Below, one piece after another: positions 9,059-18,737 of a stretch of 64,000 nucleotides of DNA. The stretch covers positions 1,674,001 to 1,738,000 of the forward strand of contig NZ_CP019562.1 in assembly GCF_001983955.1 (NCBI RefSeq), given 5' to 3'. The position numbers were made by a program, and so were the translations under genes. Position 1 is the stretch's first letter, and the number at the start of each line of letters is the position of its first letter. This DNA comes from Streptococcus oralis. Lineage in GTDB: Bacteria > Bacillota > Bacilli > Lactobacillales > Streptococcaceae. A model generated the notes under the pieces. It saw only the letters and a list, made by a program, of their open reading frames with translations. It did not search any database and had not been told where the DNA came from.

Positions 9059-10105
9059 TTATTTAAACTGTTCTGAGAAGCGAACATCTCCTTGGTAGAA
9101 TCCACGGATATCGTTGATTCCGTAACGAAGCATGGCGACACGTTCTTGTCCAAGACCAAAGGCAAAGCCAGAGTAAACAGTCGCATCGATACCACTCATT
9201 TCAAGGACACGTGGGTGAACCATACCGGCACCCATAATCTCGATCCAACCTGTTTTCTTACATACGTTACAGCCTTCTCCACCACACTTGAAGCAGGAAA
9301 CATCCACCTCAACAGATGGCTCTGTGAATGGGAAATAAGATGGACGCAAACGGATCTGACGCTCTTCACCGAACATCTTTTGGACGATCAACTGAAGCGT
9401 TCCTTGAAGGTCAGCCATAGAGATGTTTTTTCCAACAACCAATCCTTCGATTTGGTGGAATTGGTGACTATGGGTCGCATCGTCTGTGTCACGACGGAAC
9501 ACACGTCCTGGTGAGATCATCTTCAAAGGACCTTTTGAAAAATCATGAGCATCCATAGCACGCGCTTGAACAGGTGACGTGTGAGTACGGAGTAAGATTT
9601 CTTCTGTGATGTAGAAAGTATCCTGCATATCGCGAGCTGGGTGATCTTTTGGAAGATTCATACGCTCAAAGTTGTAGTAGTCTTGCTCCACTTCAAAACC
9701 ATCCACGACTTGGTAACCCATCCCGATGAAAATATCTTCGATTTCCTCACTGGTTTGTGTCAAAACGTGACGGTGACCAGTCGCAACAGGGCGGCCTGGA
9801 AGCGTTACATCGATACTCTCGCTTGCTAATTGTGCAGCAACTTTCTTTTCTTCCAAGAGCTTAGCTGTTTCTTCAAAGGCTGCGGTCAAAACATCACGAG
9901 CTTCATTAACATGTTTCCCGATGATTGGGCGCATCTCAGCAGAGACATCTTTCATCCCTTTGAGGATTTCCGTAAGCGACCCTTTTTTACCAAGGACAGA
10001 GACACGCAAATCTTGCATCTCTTTTTCATTTTCAGCAGTAATCTGCTTCAAGCTAGCCAGCGTTTCTTCGCGAAGCGATTTTAATTGTTCTTCAATAGTT
10101 GACAT
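9059..10105 (-). CDS. pheS: phenylalanyl-tRNA synthetase alpha subunit
   Basis: 348 residues from the ATG at 10103-10105, which follows a GGAGGAAT RBS. The upstream open frame crosses the T-box terminator and is not used. The N-terminal coiled coil (about 1-85) binds tRNA. The class II catalytic core has [24 protein letters not shown], motif 2 ([13 protein letters not shown]) and motif 3 ([14 protein letters not shown]). It pairs with PheT. Confidence 0.97.
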   Translation of the reverse strand: MSTIEEQLKSLREETLASLKQITAENEKEMQDLRVSVLGKKGSLTEILKGMKDVSAEMRPIIGKHVNEARDVLTAAFEETAKLLEEKKVAAQLASESIDVTLPGRPVATGHRHVLTQTSEEIEDIFIGMGYQVVDGFEVEQDYYNFERMNLPKDHPARDMQDTFYITEEILLRTHTSPVQARAMDAHDFSKGPLKMISPGRVFRRDTDDATHSHQFHQIEGLVVGKNISMADLQGTLQLIVQKMFGEERQIRLRPSYFPFTEPSVEVDVSCFKCGGEGCNVCKKTGWIEIMGAGMVHPRVLEMSGIDATVYSGFAFGLGQERVAMLRYGINDIRGFYQGDVRFSEQFK

Positions 10106-10126
10106 AATTCCTCCATCAGTCTCTCG

Positions 10127-10335
10127 TAGATAAAAAGAAAACCACATGCCAAAAACTCCACTCGGAGCGTTGACACGCGGTACCATCCGTTTTCATCTGA
10201 CAAGTCAGACCTTCATTTCTAAATCCATGCGCAAGTGAATTCACCCAGCTTTCATATAGAGAGCTTGCAGTCACGGCTCTCCTCCCTGATATACTTCCCT
10301 TGAGTTACTAGTCTTGCGGATTCCTATTCAATTAC
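10127..10335 (-). promoter_or_regulatory. T-box leader controlling pheST
   Basis: On the minus strand the pheS leader has the T-box sequence TGGTACCGCG (10176-10185) followed by a terminator hairpin (CTCC/GGAG at about 10156-10167, then TTTTT). A TTC triplet within GAATTC (10237-10242) is a plausible Phe specifier in the stem I region. Such leaders read through when tRNA-Phe is uncharged. Specifier placement is an inference. Confidence 0.85.
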
Positions 10336-10340
10336 TACTT

Positions 10341-10369
10341 AGTTTATCAGATTTTTACCATTCTTGCAA
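10341..10369 (-). promoter_or_regulatory. pheST promoter
   Basis: -35 TTGCAA (10364-10369), 17-base spacer, -10 TAAACT (10341-10346). Confidence 0.65.
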
Positions 10370-10377
10370 GACCTATC

Positions 10378-11028
10378 TCACTTCTGCTTTCCTTTAAATC
10401 GCCATTGGAAGCGAAGCTTGTCATAGAAAGGAAATTCGATAAACAAGACTCCCAAGCCCACACAGAGACTGGCAAGAACATCTGATGGGTAATGAACTCC
10501 CAGATAGATCCGAGATAACAGTACACTGACGAGGTAGAAGCCAAGGACGATTTGCACAATTTTTCTCCAAACCGGATCTTTAATCCGTTGACTGAGAATG
10601 ACAATCAAAGTCCCTACCATCAGCGTCACCGCCAGAGAATGCCCACTTGGAAAAGAAAATCCCTTCTCCTCTACCAAGTGTAAAATAGCTGGCCGTGGGC
10701 GCTGGTAGATATTTTTAAAGGTCACGATTAAAAGACCAGCTAAGGCTAGATTACCCGCCATGAAGTAGCTTTCTATCTTCCACTGCTTACGATAAAAGAT
10801 AAAGGCTGCGATGGCAACCCAGGTGATGATTACTGGGATATCAATCAAATGCGTAAGGGCTCGGAACAGAACTGTCAAATAATCTGGCAAGTCCCCACGA
10901 ATAGCTGTCTGAAGCGGTTGATCAAAACCGACCAGCGTTTCAGGATAGAACTTAACCATATAGCCAAGAAGGACGAAAAGTAAAAGGGCAAAACTGCCCT
11001 TCATTAAAAATGTTTGTTTATCTCTCAT
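10378..11028 (-). CDS. PAP2-family membrane phosphatase
   Basis: 216 residues, six predicted membrane segments. The phosphatase signature is complete: K-x6-RP at KNIYQRPRP, PSGH at FSFPSGHSL, and SRIYLGVHYPSD with the catalytic histidine. Family members dephosphorylate lipid phosphates such as undecaprenyl pyrophosphate or phosphatidylglycerol phosphate. Which of these applies is unknown. It overlaps ribU by 11 bases and probably shares its riboswitch-controlled transcript. The pheST promoter lies immediately downstream, so the end of this gene abuts it. Confidence 0.88.
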   Translation of the reverse strand: MRDKQTFLMKGSFALLLFVLLGYMVKFYPETLVGFDQPLQTAIRGDLPDYLTVLFRALTHLIDIPVIITWVAIAAFIFYRKQWKIESYFMAGNLALAGLLIVTFKNIYQRPRPAILHLVEEKGFSFPSGHSLAVTLMVGTLIVILSQRIKDPVWRKIVQIVLGFYLVSVLLSRIYLGVHYPSDVLASLCVGLGVLFIEFPFYDKLRFQWRFKGKQK

Positions 11029-11596
11029 AATGTTTTAAGGTTGGTTTCAAGAGGACATATAACAACCAGAATGAAACGGCAAAGATTAAACCTTCAATCA
11101 GGTTAAAAGGTAAAACCATGGTCATCAAGTAGTTAGAAAGTCCTATAATTTCTCTAATATCAAAGTTGGCAAACTGCGCGTATAAAGGAACCGCATAGAC
11201 ATAGTTGAGAACCAACATGGCAGAAGTCAAGCCGATAGTTCCCGCTAGAGATGCTAGTAGGAAACGAAGGGTGCTACGTTCCTTTTTCCAAATCAAACCA
11301 AAGACGATAACAAAAACTCCCAAAGCTACGATATTCATTGGCAAGCCAATGTAGGTATTCACTCCTTGGCTATTCAGAAGCAACTTCAAGAGTGAGCGCA
11401 TCAAGAGAATTCCTAGAGCAGCTGGCAAATCCATCACCACCAAGCCTACAAGGACTGGCAAGATACTAAACTCGATCTTGAGGAAGGTTGCCGCTGGCAA
11501 GAGCGGAAAGTCAAAGTACATCAGCACAAATGAAATGGCTGATAAAATCGCAATGGTCGAAATTCGACGTGTGTTTGTCATAACAGGTTCCTCCAA
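11018..11596 (-). CDS. ribU: riboflavin ECF transporter substrate-binding subunit
   Basis: 192 residues, about six membrane segments, with the RibU-like N terminus (ISFVLMYFDFPLLPAATFLKIEFS) and ALGILLMRSLLKLLL. RibU binds riboflavin and works with the shared ECF module EcfAA'T, encoded elsewhere. The assignment is strengthened by the FMN riboswitch upstream. Confidence 0.92.
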   Translation of the reverse strand: MEEPVMTNTRRISTIAILSAISFVLMYFDFPLLPAATFLKIEFSILPVLVGLVVMDLPAALGILLMRSLLKLLLNSQGVNTYIGLPMNIVALGVFVIVFGLIWKKERSTLRFLLASLAGTIGLTSAMLVLNYVYAVPLYAQFANFDIREIIGLSNYLMTMVLPFNLIEGLIFAVSFWLLYVLLKPTLKHYER

Positions 11597-11737
11597 TTTT
11601 CTATAAAATCAGAAGAAGTTGGAAAGGATCCCTCTATCTATTCTCACTTTTTATATCCCAAAAGTTCCCTCTCACTCTTTTGAGCAAGCGGTTGCAATTC
11701 ATCTATAAACTCATCCGAACAGACAAGGCCATTCTTT

Positions 11738-11968
11738 CGTCTTCTCCCATCCAGACTATACTGTCGGTTGTGGAATCGCACCACATCAGCTTGCGCTCGC
11801 GGACTTCTTTAAGAGAATGGAAATTGAGATTTTTCTTTTAGACTAGGCGACAAGCTGTAGGCATAACTTCTGGTTAGGCAAAGCTTGTCAACAAAGTATA
11901 AAAGGAAAAGATCATTTCCTAGTTAAAGTCACCGCCGGTCGGGAATCTCACCCAGCCCTGAAGACCCC
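11738..11968 (-). promoter_or_regulatory. FMN riboswitch (RFN element)
   Basis: The minus strand shows the conserved blocks in order: GGGTCTTCAGGGCTGGGTGA, ATTCCCGACCGGCGGTGA, GCCTAACCAGAAGTTATGCC in a variable arm, then GATGTGGTGCGATTCCACA, ending in CAGTATAGTCTGGATGGGAG. FMN binding would reduce ribU expression. The region 11597-11737 is the expression platform; I see no strong terminator in it, so control may be translational. Confidence 0.95.
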
Positions 11969-11971
11969 TTT

Positions 11972-12000
11972 ATCATAACAAAAAACGCTTGCAAGTGCAA
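11972..12000 (-). promoter_or_regulatory. ribU promoter, overlapping the trmL terminator
   Basis: -35 TTGCAC (11995-12000), 17-base spacer, -10 TATGAT (11972-11977). The -35 lies inside the terminator hairpin of the preceding gene. Confidence 0.65.
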
Positions 12001-12002
12001 GC
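11979..12002 (-). terminator. trmL terminator
   Basis: Stem GCTTGC/GCAAGC with loop ACTT, then G and six T residues on the minus strand. It starts 7 bases after the trmL stop. Confidence 0.8.
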
Positions 12003-12009
12003 ATTTTGT

Positions 12010-12513
12010 TTATTTCAATTTATCTGCTTCATAGGTGTGAACAAGCTCAAGACCTGCAAAGTTCTGCTGGCGGAGGGCTTCATAAACAATCATGCAGACG
12101 GTATTCGAAACATTGAGACTGCGGACATGTTCATCGTTCATAGGAATACGGAGAGCTTTCTCAGGATGGTCTCGCATAAAGTCCTCAGGCAAGCCCTTGT
12201 CTTCACGTCCAAAGAGAAAATAATGGTCCTCGTCAGTCGATAAATCTACCTCAGAATACACCTTCTCAGCAAATTTCGAAATCAGATAGAGTTTCCCCTT
12301 CATCTGAGACATGAAATCTTCCAAGCTGTCATAAAAATAAATCTCTAACTTATCCCAGTAGTCCAAACCAGCTCGCTTCATCTTGCGGTCATCAATCGGA
12401 AATCCCATCGGTTTGATGATGTGGAGGGGAGAATTGGTCGCAGCGCAAGTACGCGCGATGTTACCTGTATTTTGTGGAATCTGAGGTTCAAATAATACAA
12501 TGTGATTTGTCAT
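12010..12513 (-). CDS. trmL: tRNA (cytidine(34)-2'-O)-methyltransferase
   Basis: 167 residues from the ATG at 12511-12513 (RBS AAGGAAG). An in-frame GTG 13 codons upstream would translate the T run of the leader terminator and is rejected. SPOUT-class knot features: [15 protein letters not shown] near the N terminus, [10 protein letters not shown], and [28 protein letters not shown] at the C terminus. It methylates the wobble nucleotide of tRNA-Leu using AdoMet. Confidence 0.93.
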   Translation of the reverse strand: MTNHIVLFEPQIPQNTGNIARTCAATNSPLHIIKPMGFPIDDRKMKRAGLDYWDKLEIYFYDSLEDFMSQMKGKLYLISKFAEKVYSEVDLSTDEDHYFLFGREDKGLPEDFMRDHPEKALRIPMNDEHVRSLNVSNTVCMIVYEALRQQNFAGLELVHTYEADKLK

Positions 12514-12536
12514 GACTGGCTTCCTTTTATCATTGC

Positions 12537-12638
12537 AAAAAAATAGCCACACTGCCCGGAGTCAAGCTCAGCAAACAGCGTGGTTAAGGCATCGTTAACT
12601 TACCTCACAACAGGTTTGAAGTAAATCAGCGAAACTAC
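12537..12638 (-). ncRNA. trmL leader RNA with internal terminator (attenuator or small RNA)
   Basis: A transcript from the promoter at 12645-12672 would run about 100 nt and meet a hairpin with arms CCACGCTG and CAGTGTGG (minus strand, 12576-12583 and 12547-12554; 7 of 8 pair), with an inner GAG/CTC hairpin, then CTA and seven T residues. This is an intrinsic terminator 24 bases before the trmL start. Either trmL is attenuated or the leader is a free small RNA. I cannot match it to a named family. Confidence 0.5.
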
Positions 12639-12644
12639 TTCCTT

Positions 12645-12672
12645 AGTATAACACTTTCAGAATCATTGTCAA
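12645..12672 (-). promoter_or_regulatory. promoter of trmL leader
   Basis: -35 TTGACA (12667-12672), 16-base spacer, -10 TATACT (12645-12650). Confidence 0.7.
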
Positions 12673-12683
12673 TAGAAATGACT

Positions 12684-12913
12684 TGATTTTTTTACTTTTT
12701 TTAATGATATTTTCATGTTTGGTCATTCCCTTTCTGAAAAGGGATAGTAAGAGAGTAATATCACTCCAAATCGGAGACATCGTTATAGAAATTAAGCAAA
12801 TGTATCTTCAAAACGTGAAAAAGGCCTTTCTTCCCTTAAAAATCGCCTTAGCAAGTGCATTTTTTGCTAAAAAAGGGTATGATAGTTACATCATGAAAAA
12901 GTAGGTTTTTTAT
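12684..12913 (+). promoter_or_regulatory. trkA upstream region
   Basis: No convincing gene. It holds an inverted repeat TTAGCAA/TTGCTAA (12848-12854, 12864-12870) directly before a TATGAT -10 candidate (12878-12883), so the repeat would cover the -35 area and could be an operator. A second short hairpin TCCCTTT/AAAGGGA sits at about 12726-12743. A weak frame of up to 73 codons has no RBS. Confidence 0.35.
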
Positions 12914-14263
12914 ATGAAAATTGTCCTTGTTGGCGGAGGGAAAGTTGGTTTCGCCCTCTGTCGTTCACTGGTTGCAGAAAACCATGACGTTGTCCTCATC
13001 GAACAAGATGAGGCTGTCCTCAATCACATTGTCAGTCGCTTTGATATCATAGGTCTCCTTGGAAATGGTGCTGACTTTGCCATCTTGGAGCAAGCCGGTG
13101 TTCAAGAGTGTGATATCTTTATCGCTCTAACCGAATACGATGAAGTAAATATGATTTCAGCGGTACTTGCTAAAAAAATGGGCGCTAAAGAAACCATCGT
13201 TCGGGTACGAAATCCTGAATACTCCAATGCCTATTTTAAAGAGAAAAATATTCTTGGATTCTCACTTATTGTTAATCCAGAACTCCTAGCAGCGCGTGCG
13301 ATCTCAAATATCATTGATTTCCCTAATGCCCTCTCTGTCGAACGATTTGCTGGAGGCCGGGTCAGTCTCATGGAGTTTGTTGTCAAGGATTCTAGCGGTC
13401 TTTGTCAAATGCCAATCTCAGACTTCCGTAAAAAATTTGGTAATGTTATCGTCTGTGCTATGGAGAGAGATCATCAACTGATGATTCCAAGTGGTGATGT
13501 TACTATCCAAGACAAGGATAGGATTTTTGTTACGGGAAATCGTGTAGATATGATGCTTTTCCATAACTATTTTAAATCTCGTACAGTGAAAAGCTTGCTT
13601 ATCGTCGGGGCTGGAAAGATCGCTTATTATCTACTCGGAATTTTAAAAGACAGTCGCATTGATACCAAGATTATCGAGATCAATCCTGAAAGAGCTCGTT
13701 TCTTCAGTGAAAAGTTTCCCAATCTCTATATTGTCCAAGGAGATGGAACTGCAAAAGACATTTTGCTGGAAGAAAGTGCTCCCCACTATGATGCAGTCGC
13801 AACCTTGACTGGAGTTGATGAGGAAAATATCATCACCTCTATGTTTCTTGACCGAGTTGGTGTCCATAAGAATATCACCAAGGTCAACCGAACAAGCCTT
13901 TTAGAGATTATCCACGCGCCTGATTTTTCAAGTATCATCACACCAAAAAGCATCGCAGTGGATACCATTATGCACTTTATCCGTGGTCGAGTAAACGCTC
14001 AGTATTCAGACCTTCAAGCCATGCACCATCTAGCAAACGGTCAAATTGAAACTCTCCAATTCCAAATCAAGGAAGCTAATAAAATGACTGCCAAACCTCT
14101 ATCACAGTTGAAATTGAAAAAAGGGGTTCTCATCGCAGCTATTATCCGAAAAGGAAAAACAATCTTCCCTACTGGAGAGGATATGCTTGAGGTGGGAGAC
14201 AAGTTACTCGTGACGACCTTATTGCCAAATATCACCAAAATTTATGATTTGATTGAGAGGTAA
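12914..14263 (+). CDS. trkA: Trk potassium uptake regulatory subunit TrkA
   Basis: 449 residues, two tandem RCK units. Each starts with a nucleotide-binding Rossmann motif (GGGKVGFALC at about 7-16; GAGKIAYYL at about 232) and ends in a TrkA_C domain. Acidic second-strand residues (VLIEQD, KIIEINPE) favour NAD(H)/ATP-type ligands. It gates TrkH from the cytoplasmic face. The stop is 3 bases before the trkH ATG, so the two form one operon. Confidence 0.95.
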   Translation: MKIVLVGGGKVGFALCRSLVAENHDVVLIEQDEAVLNHIVSRFDIIGLLGNGADFAILEQAGVQECDIFIALTEYDEVNMISAVLAKKMGAKETIVRVRNPEYSNAYFKEKNILGFSLIVNPELLAARAISNIIDFPNALSVERFAGGRVSLMEFVVKDSSGLCQMPISDFRKKFGNVIVCAMERDHQLMIPSGDVTIQDKDRIFVTGNRVDMMLFHNYFKSRTVKSLLIVGAGKIAYYLLGILKDSRIDTKIIEINPERARFFSEKFPNLYIVQGDGTAKDILLEESAPHYDAVATLTGVDEENIITSMFLDRVGVHKNITKVNRTSLLEIIHAPDFSSIITPKSIAVDTIMHFIRGRVNAQYSDLQAMHHLANGQIETLQFQIKEANKMTAKPLSQLKLKKGVLIAAIIRKGKTIFPTGEDMLEVGDKLLVTTLLPNITKIYDLIER

Positions 14264-14266
14264 AAA

Positions 14267-15706
14267 ATGAATAAAAGTATGATTCGTTACCTCCTCTCAA
14301 AACTTCTCTTGATTGAGGCTGTTCTTCTCCTAGTTCCTGTTAGTGTAGCGATCTATTACCAAGAATCCAGTCAAGTATTTATCGCTCTCTTTTCTACGAT
14401 TGGCATTTTAGTCCTTCTCGGTGGTCTAGGCGTTTTACGGAAACCGAAAAATCAACGGATTTATGCCAAGGAAGGGGTCTTAATTGTTGCCCTCTGTTGG
14501 ATTCTCTGGTCTTTCTTTGGAGGCCTCCCCTTTGTCTTTTCAGGACAAATCCCCAGCATTATTGATGCCTTCTTTGAAATCAGTTCTGGATTTACGACTA
14601 CAGGAGCAACTATTCTGAACGATGTTTCCGTTCTCACTCGTTCCCTCCTCTTCTGGCGAAGTTTCACCCACTTAATCGGAGGGATGGGGGTACTCGTCTT
14701 TGCACTTGCCATTATGGACAATGCCAAGAATAGTCACTTGGAGGTGATGAAGGCTGAGGTCCCTGGACCTGTCTTTGGCAAGGTCGTATCCAAGCTAAAA
14801 AACACTGCCCAGATTCTCTATCTGCTTTATCTGGCTCTCTTCTCCCTTTTTGTGGTTATCTACTATCTAGCAGGCATGCCTCTCTATGATAGTTTTGTCA
14901 TCGCTATGGGAACGGCAGGAACTGGGGGCTTTACCGTCTATAACGACGGAATTGCCCACTACGGTAGCTCACTCATCACCTATCTAGTTAGTATCGGCGT
15001 TCTGGTTTTTGGGGTTAACTTCAATCTCTACTACTACCTCATGCTCCGTCGGGTTAAGGCTTTCTTTGGAGATGAAGAATTACGAGCATATATCATCATT
15101 GTTCTAGTTTCTACCGGCTTGATTACGCTTAATACACTCCACCTCTATCAAGGTGTCTCTAAGAGTGTTGAAATGGCCTTCTTCCAGGTTTCCAATATCA
15201 TCACGACAACAGGTTTTGGTTACGGAGATATTACCAACTGGCCCCTCTTCTCCCAATTTATCCTCCTCTTCCTCATGGGAATCGGTGGATCAGCTGGCTC
15301 AACTGCAGGTGGTCTTAAGGTGATCAGAGGACTTATCCTCTCTAAAATCGCAAAAAATCAGATTTTGTCCACTTTATCCCCTCACCGTGTTTTGACTCTA
15401 CACGTCAATAAAACTGTGATTGATAAGGATACCCAGCACAAAATTCTTAAATATTTTGCTATCTATATGATGATTATTCTCTCTCTCATCTTTATCGTCA
15501 GTCTTGATAGCAATGATTTTCTAGTCGTAACCAGTGCGGTCTTCAGCTGTTTTAACAATATCGGACCTATTCTAGGTACAACCTCGAGTTTTTCCATCTT
15601 TAGTCCTATCTCTAAAATCCTCCTCTCCTTTGCAATGATTGCAGGTCGCTTAGAGATATACCCCATTTTGCTACTCTTTATGAAACGTACCTGGTCTAAA
15701 CGCTAA
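14267..15706 (+). CDS. trkH: Trk potassium uptake membrane subunit TrkH
   Basis: 479 residues, about ten to twelve membrane segments in four P-loop repeats. Selectivity-filter glycines are seen in SSGFTTTGAT, GTAGTGGFTVYNDG and ITTTGFGYGDI, and a GIGGSAGSTAGGLKVIR gate/loop segment. It forms the potassium pore with TrkA. A strong terminator follows. Confidence 0.95.
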   Translation: MNKSMIRYLLSKLLLIEAVLLLVPVSVAIYYQESSQVFIALFSTIGILVLLGGLGVLRKPKNQRIYAKEGVLIVALCWILWSFFGGLPFVFSGQIPSIIDAFFEISSGFTTTGATILNDVSVLTRSLLFWRSFTHLIGGMGVLVFALAIMDNAKNSHLEVMKAEVPGPVFGKVVSKLKNTAQILYLLYLALFSLFVVIYYLAGMPLYDSFVIAMGTAGTGGFTVYNDGIAHYGSSLITYLVSIGVLVFGVNFNLYYYLMLRRVKAFFGDEELRAYIIIVLVSTGLITLNTLHLYQGVSKSVEMAFFQVSNIITTTGFGYGDITNWPLFSQFILLFLMGIGGSAGSTAGGLKVIRGLILSKIAKNQILSTLSPHRVLTLHVNKTVIDKDTQHKILKYFAIYMMIILSLIFIVSLDSNDFLVVTSAVFSCFNNIGPILGTTSSFSIFSPISKILLSFAMIAGRLEIYPILLLFMKRTWSKR

Positions 15707-15716
15707 TGATAATACA

Positions 15717-15752
15717 ATCCCCCTTTTACAAGTTCGTAGAAGGGGAATTTTT
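15717..15752 (+). terminator. trkAH terminator
   Basis: Stem CCCCTT-TAC / GTA-AAGGGG followed by five T residues. Confidence 0.85.
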
Positions 15753-15754
15753 CT

Positions 15755-15785
15755 ATTAAAAATGAGAAGACCTTTCGGTCCTCTC
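15755..15785 (-). terminator. ami operon terminator
   Basis: Stem GAGAGGACC/GGTCTTCTC with GAAA loop on the minus strand, then ATTTTTAAT. It sits back to back with the trkH terminator. Confidence 0.85.
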
Positions 15786-15794
15786 TTAATTTGT

Positions 15795-16724
15795 TTATTC
15801 TTTAAGAGCTTTCTTGTAACGAGCAAGTTCTGCTTGATTGGCCCAAACATAGTGACCTGGACGAATTTCTACCATAGATGGCTTATCTGTCTCATAGTCA
15901 TGTTGGTCAGGATCGTAAACTTTCAAGACCTTCTTGCGTTCCAAGATTGGATCTGGAATCGGTACAGCAGATAGAAGTGCTTGAGTGTATGGGTGGACAG
16001 GATTGTTAAACAACTCCTCTGTCTCCGCCACCTCGACGATTACTCCCTTATAGATAACCGCGATACGATCTGAGATAAAGCGAACAACTGACAAGTCATG
16101 CGCGATGAAGAGATAAGTCAATCCCAACTCTTTTTGGAACTTCTTGAGCAAGTTCAAGACTTGCGCACGTACTGATACGTCCAAGGCTGAAATTGGCTCA
16201 TCCGCAATAACGAAATCAGGCTCCATCACAAGGGCACGGGCAATCCCGATACGCTGACGTTGACCACCAGAAAACTCGTGTGGGTAACGGGTCAAGTGTT
16301 CTTTCAAAAGTCCAACTTCATGAATCATCTTTTGAACTTTTTCTTTTCGATCCTCTTCATCTTTAAACAAGTGATAGTTGTAAAGACCTTCAGAGATGAT
16401 ATAGTCAACTGTCGCACGCTCATTCAAGCTAGCTGCAGGGTCCTGGAAAATCATCTGGATACGACGGATCAAGTCTGATGATTCCTTATGAGATTTTTTC
16501 CCATTAATTTTATGACCATCAAAGATGATTTCACCTTTACTAGTATTATTTAAACCAATAATGGCACGACCAATCGTTGTTTTCCCACTACCAGACTCAC
16601 CTACAAGAGAGAATGTTTCTCCCTTATTGATAAAGAAGTTGGCGTTTTTAACCGCAACAAACTTCTTACTTCCTTCACCGAAGGAAATTTCTAAATCTTT
16701 AATTTCTACTAATTTTTCAGACAT
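15795..16724 (-). CDS. amiF: oligopeptide ABC transporter ATPase AmiF
   Basis: 309 residues. Walker [10 protein letters not shown] (about 38-46), signature FSGGQRQR (about 152), Walker [14 protein letters not shown], and the C-terminal oligopeptide-permease ATPase extension ([15 protein letters not shown]) that carries the family's VHPYT segment. It hydrolyses ATP with AmiE to drive peptide import through AmiC/AmiD. Last gene of the operon, 10 bases after amiE. Confidence 0.96.
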   Translation of the reverse strand: MSEKLVEIKDLEISFGEGSKKFVAVKNANFFINKGETFSLVGESGSGKTTIGRAIIGLNNTSKGEIIFDGHKINGKKSHKESSDLIRRIQMIFQDPAASLNERATVDYIISEGLYNYHLFKDEEDRKEKVQKMIHEVGLLKEHLTRYPHEFSGGQRQRIGIARALVMEPDFVIADEPISALDVSVRAQVLNLLKKFQKELGLTYLFIAHDLSVVRFISDRIAVIYKGVIVEVAETEELFNNPVHPYTQALLSAVPIPDPILERKKVLKVYDPDQHDYETDKPSMVEIRPGHYVWANQAELARYKKALKE

Positions 16725-16734
16725 TTCCTTCCTC

Positions 16735-17802
16735 CTAGTCTTCTAGATGAGCAAAGCCCATTTTATCACGAATTTTGTCATGCAAATCTGCAATGACTCC
16801 AGGTTTTTCAACTTTAGGAGCATTCTCATGAAGCAACCAAGTCTTAGCCCAGTGGGTATCAGTGACTGAAAACTGAGGTGCTTTCTCTTCAAAATCAATT
16901 TGCATCGCATAATCTGAACGAAGGGCAAAGGCATCACCTTTCAACTCAGTATAAAGAGACGGTGGTGTTCCTGGGATAGAGTACAATTCCCCTTTATCAT
17001 CAGCAAGCTGTGGCAAGCTAGACAAGAGACTCCAAGTATATGGATGACGTGGATCGTAGAAGACTTCCTCAACAGTACCGTATTCTACAATTTCACCAGC
17101 ATACATAACCGCTACCTTATCGGCAATACTTGCTACCACACCAAGGTCATGGGTGATAAAGATAATGGTAAAGTGGTACTCATTTTGCAAGGTTTTAAGC
17201 AAATCAATGATTTGCGCTTGAATGGTTACATCAAGGGCAGTTGTAGGCTCGTCACAGATTAAGATATCTGGACGACAGGCAAGGGCAATCGCAATAACGA
17301 TACGTTGGCGCATCCCTCCAGAATATTGGAAAGGATACTCATCAAAACGTTTTTCAGCGTCTGGAATTCCGACCTTGTTCATATAGTCGATTGCCATCTC
17401 TTTGGCTTCCTTGGCTGTTTTTCCTTGGTGTTTAACGATTACTTCAGTGATTTGGCTACCAATTGTATTGATTGGGTCCAAACTTGTCATAGGGTCTTGG
17501 AAGATGGTCGCAATTTTAGCTCCACGAATCTTCTCCCATTCCTTGTTAGAAGTAAGAGCAGTCAAGTCTTGTCCACGATAGTCGATGCTTCCTTGGGCAA
17601 TACGTCCATTGTCTTCTAACATCCCTGTAAAGGTTTTTGTTAAAACAGATTTACCAGAACCGGACTCACCTACCAAGGCAAGAACTTCTCCTTCAATCAG
17701 GTCCAGAGAAACTCCTCGGATAGCCGTCAGAACTTTGTCACGAACGTCAAATTCCACGACAATATCACGAGCAGTCAAAATTACATTTTTTCCTTTTGTC
17801 AT
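16735..17802 (-). CDS. amiE: oligopeptide ABC transporter ATPase AmiE
   Basis: 355 residues. Walker [11 protein letters not shown], signature YSGGMRQR, Walker [14 protein letters not shown], and the [15 protein letters not shown] extension. It is longer than AmiF because of a C-terminal tail of about 60 residues (from about 295). Heterodimeric ATPase partner of AmiF. Confidence 0.96.
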   Translation of the reverse strand: MTKGKNVILTARDIVVEFDVRDKVLTAIRGVSLDLIEGEVLALVGESGSGKSVLTKTFTGMLEDNGRIAQGSIDYRGQDLTALTSNKEWEKIRGAKIATIFQDPMTSLDPINTIGSQITEVIVKHQGKTAKEAKEMAIDYMNKVGIPDAEKRFDEYPFQYSGGMRQRIVIAIALACRPDILICDEPTTALDVTIQAQIIDLLKTLQNEYHFTIIFITHDLGVVASIADKVAVMYAGEIVEYGTVEEVFYDPRHPYTWSLLSSLPQLADDKGELYSIPGTPPSLYTELKGDAFALRSDYAMQIDFEEKAPQFSVTDTHWAKTWLLHENAPKVEKPGVIADLHDKIRDKMGFAHLED

Positions 17803-17810
17803 GTCTACTC

Positions 17811-18737
17811 CTATCTATGTGTACGTGGATCACTAGCATCCGCTAGGTTTTGACCAACAACGAAAAGAGATAGGGATACCAAGATCAAGGTTGTCAATGG
17901 AATCCAGAATAAGTAAGCGTTGGTCGTAACGTTTTGTGAGTAATCTGAGATCAAACGTCCCAAACTTGGCACTGTTACAGGCAATCCCAATCCAAAGAAG
18001 GAAAGGAAGGCTTCATAAGAGATGAAGCTTGGCAACATCAAGGTCATTGTAGAAACAATAACAGATACCAATTGTGGCATGATGTTTTTAACAATGATTT
18101 TAAAGGTTGGTGTTCCAAGTGTTTGAGAAGCAAGGTTGTATTCCAAGTCACGGTAACGCATGATTTGGATACGAATCATATATGCAATCCCAATCCAAGT
18201 TGTCACACTCATGGCAAAAATCAAATTCCAGAAACCAGCACCAATTGAGTAAGTCAAGACAATGACAATCAAGAGAGATGGAATGTTTGAAATAATGTTA
18301 TAAACTTCCATCATGACGCGGTCAACGGATTTTGAAATACCCCAAATTCCACCAACAATAACCCCGATCACAAGGTTGATAAAAGTGGCAATTACAGAGA
18401 TAAGAATTGAATTACGCGCACCAAACCAAACCCCATCAAACAAGGATTTACCATTGCTATCTGTACCAAACCAATGTTCAGCATTGGGCTTGATAAAACG
18501 AGCAGAAAAGTCATTGACCTTACTTACATCGTTGAAGTCAAAATCTGAGAACATTGGGTAAATAAAGCTCATCAAAATAATGGCAACCAAAATTCCTAGC
18601 ATAAAGACGGTTGATTTTTTCTTTAGAAATTGTCTAAATACAGAACCCCAGTATGAATAGGCAGGAGCATCAATTGTTTCAGAGGCAAAATCGTCACGTT
18701 TTACGAACTGAAATTTTTCTTTATCGATTGTTGACAT
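17811..18737 (-). CDS. amiD: oligopeptide ABC transporter permease AmiD
   Basis: 308 residues, six membrane segments. The N-terminal OppC-type region (about 35-60) is followed by the binding-protein-dependent transport domain with a coupling EAA-like loop near [19 protein letters not shown]. It forms the channel with AmiC. The start overlaps the amiC stop by one base. Confidence 0.95.
   Translation of the reverse strand: MSTIDKEKFQFVKRDDFASETIDAPAYSYWGSVFRQFLKKKSTVFMLGILVAIILMSFIYPMFSDFDFNDVSKVNDFSARFIKPNAEHWFGTDSNGKSLFDGVWFGARNSILISVIATFINLVIGVIVGGIWGISKSVDRVMMEVYNIISNIPSLLIVIVLTYSIGAGFWNLIFAMSVTTWIGIAYMIRIQIMRYRDLEYNLASQTLGTPTFKIIVKNIMPQLVSVIVSTMTLMLPSFISYEAFLSFFGLGLPVTVPSLGRLISDYSQNVTTNAYLFWIPLTTLILVSLSLFVVGQNLADASDPRTHR

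Noticed and set aside
10106..10186. longer pheS start
   Set aside because: It would translate the T-box terminator; the ATG at 10105 has the RBS and the family start.
12683..12904. 73-codon frame upstream of trkA
   Set aside because: Starts at TTG or ATG without an RBS, overlaps hairpins and the trkA promoter area, and has no recognisable family.
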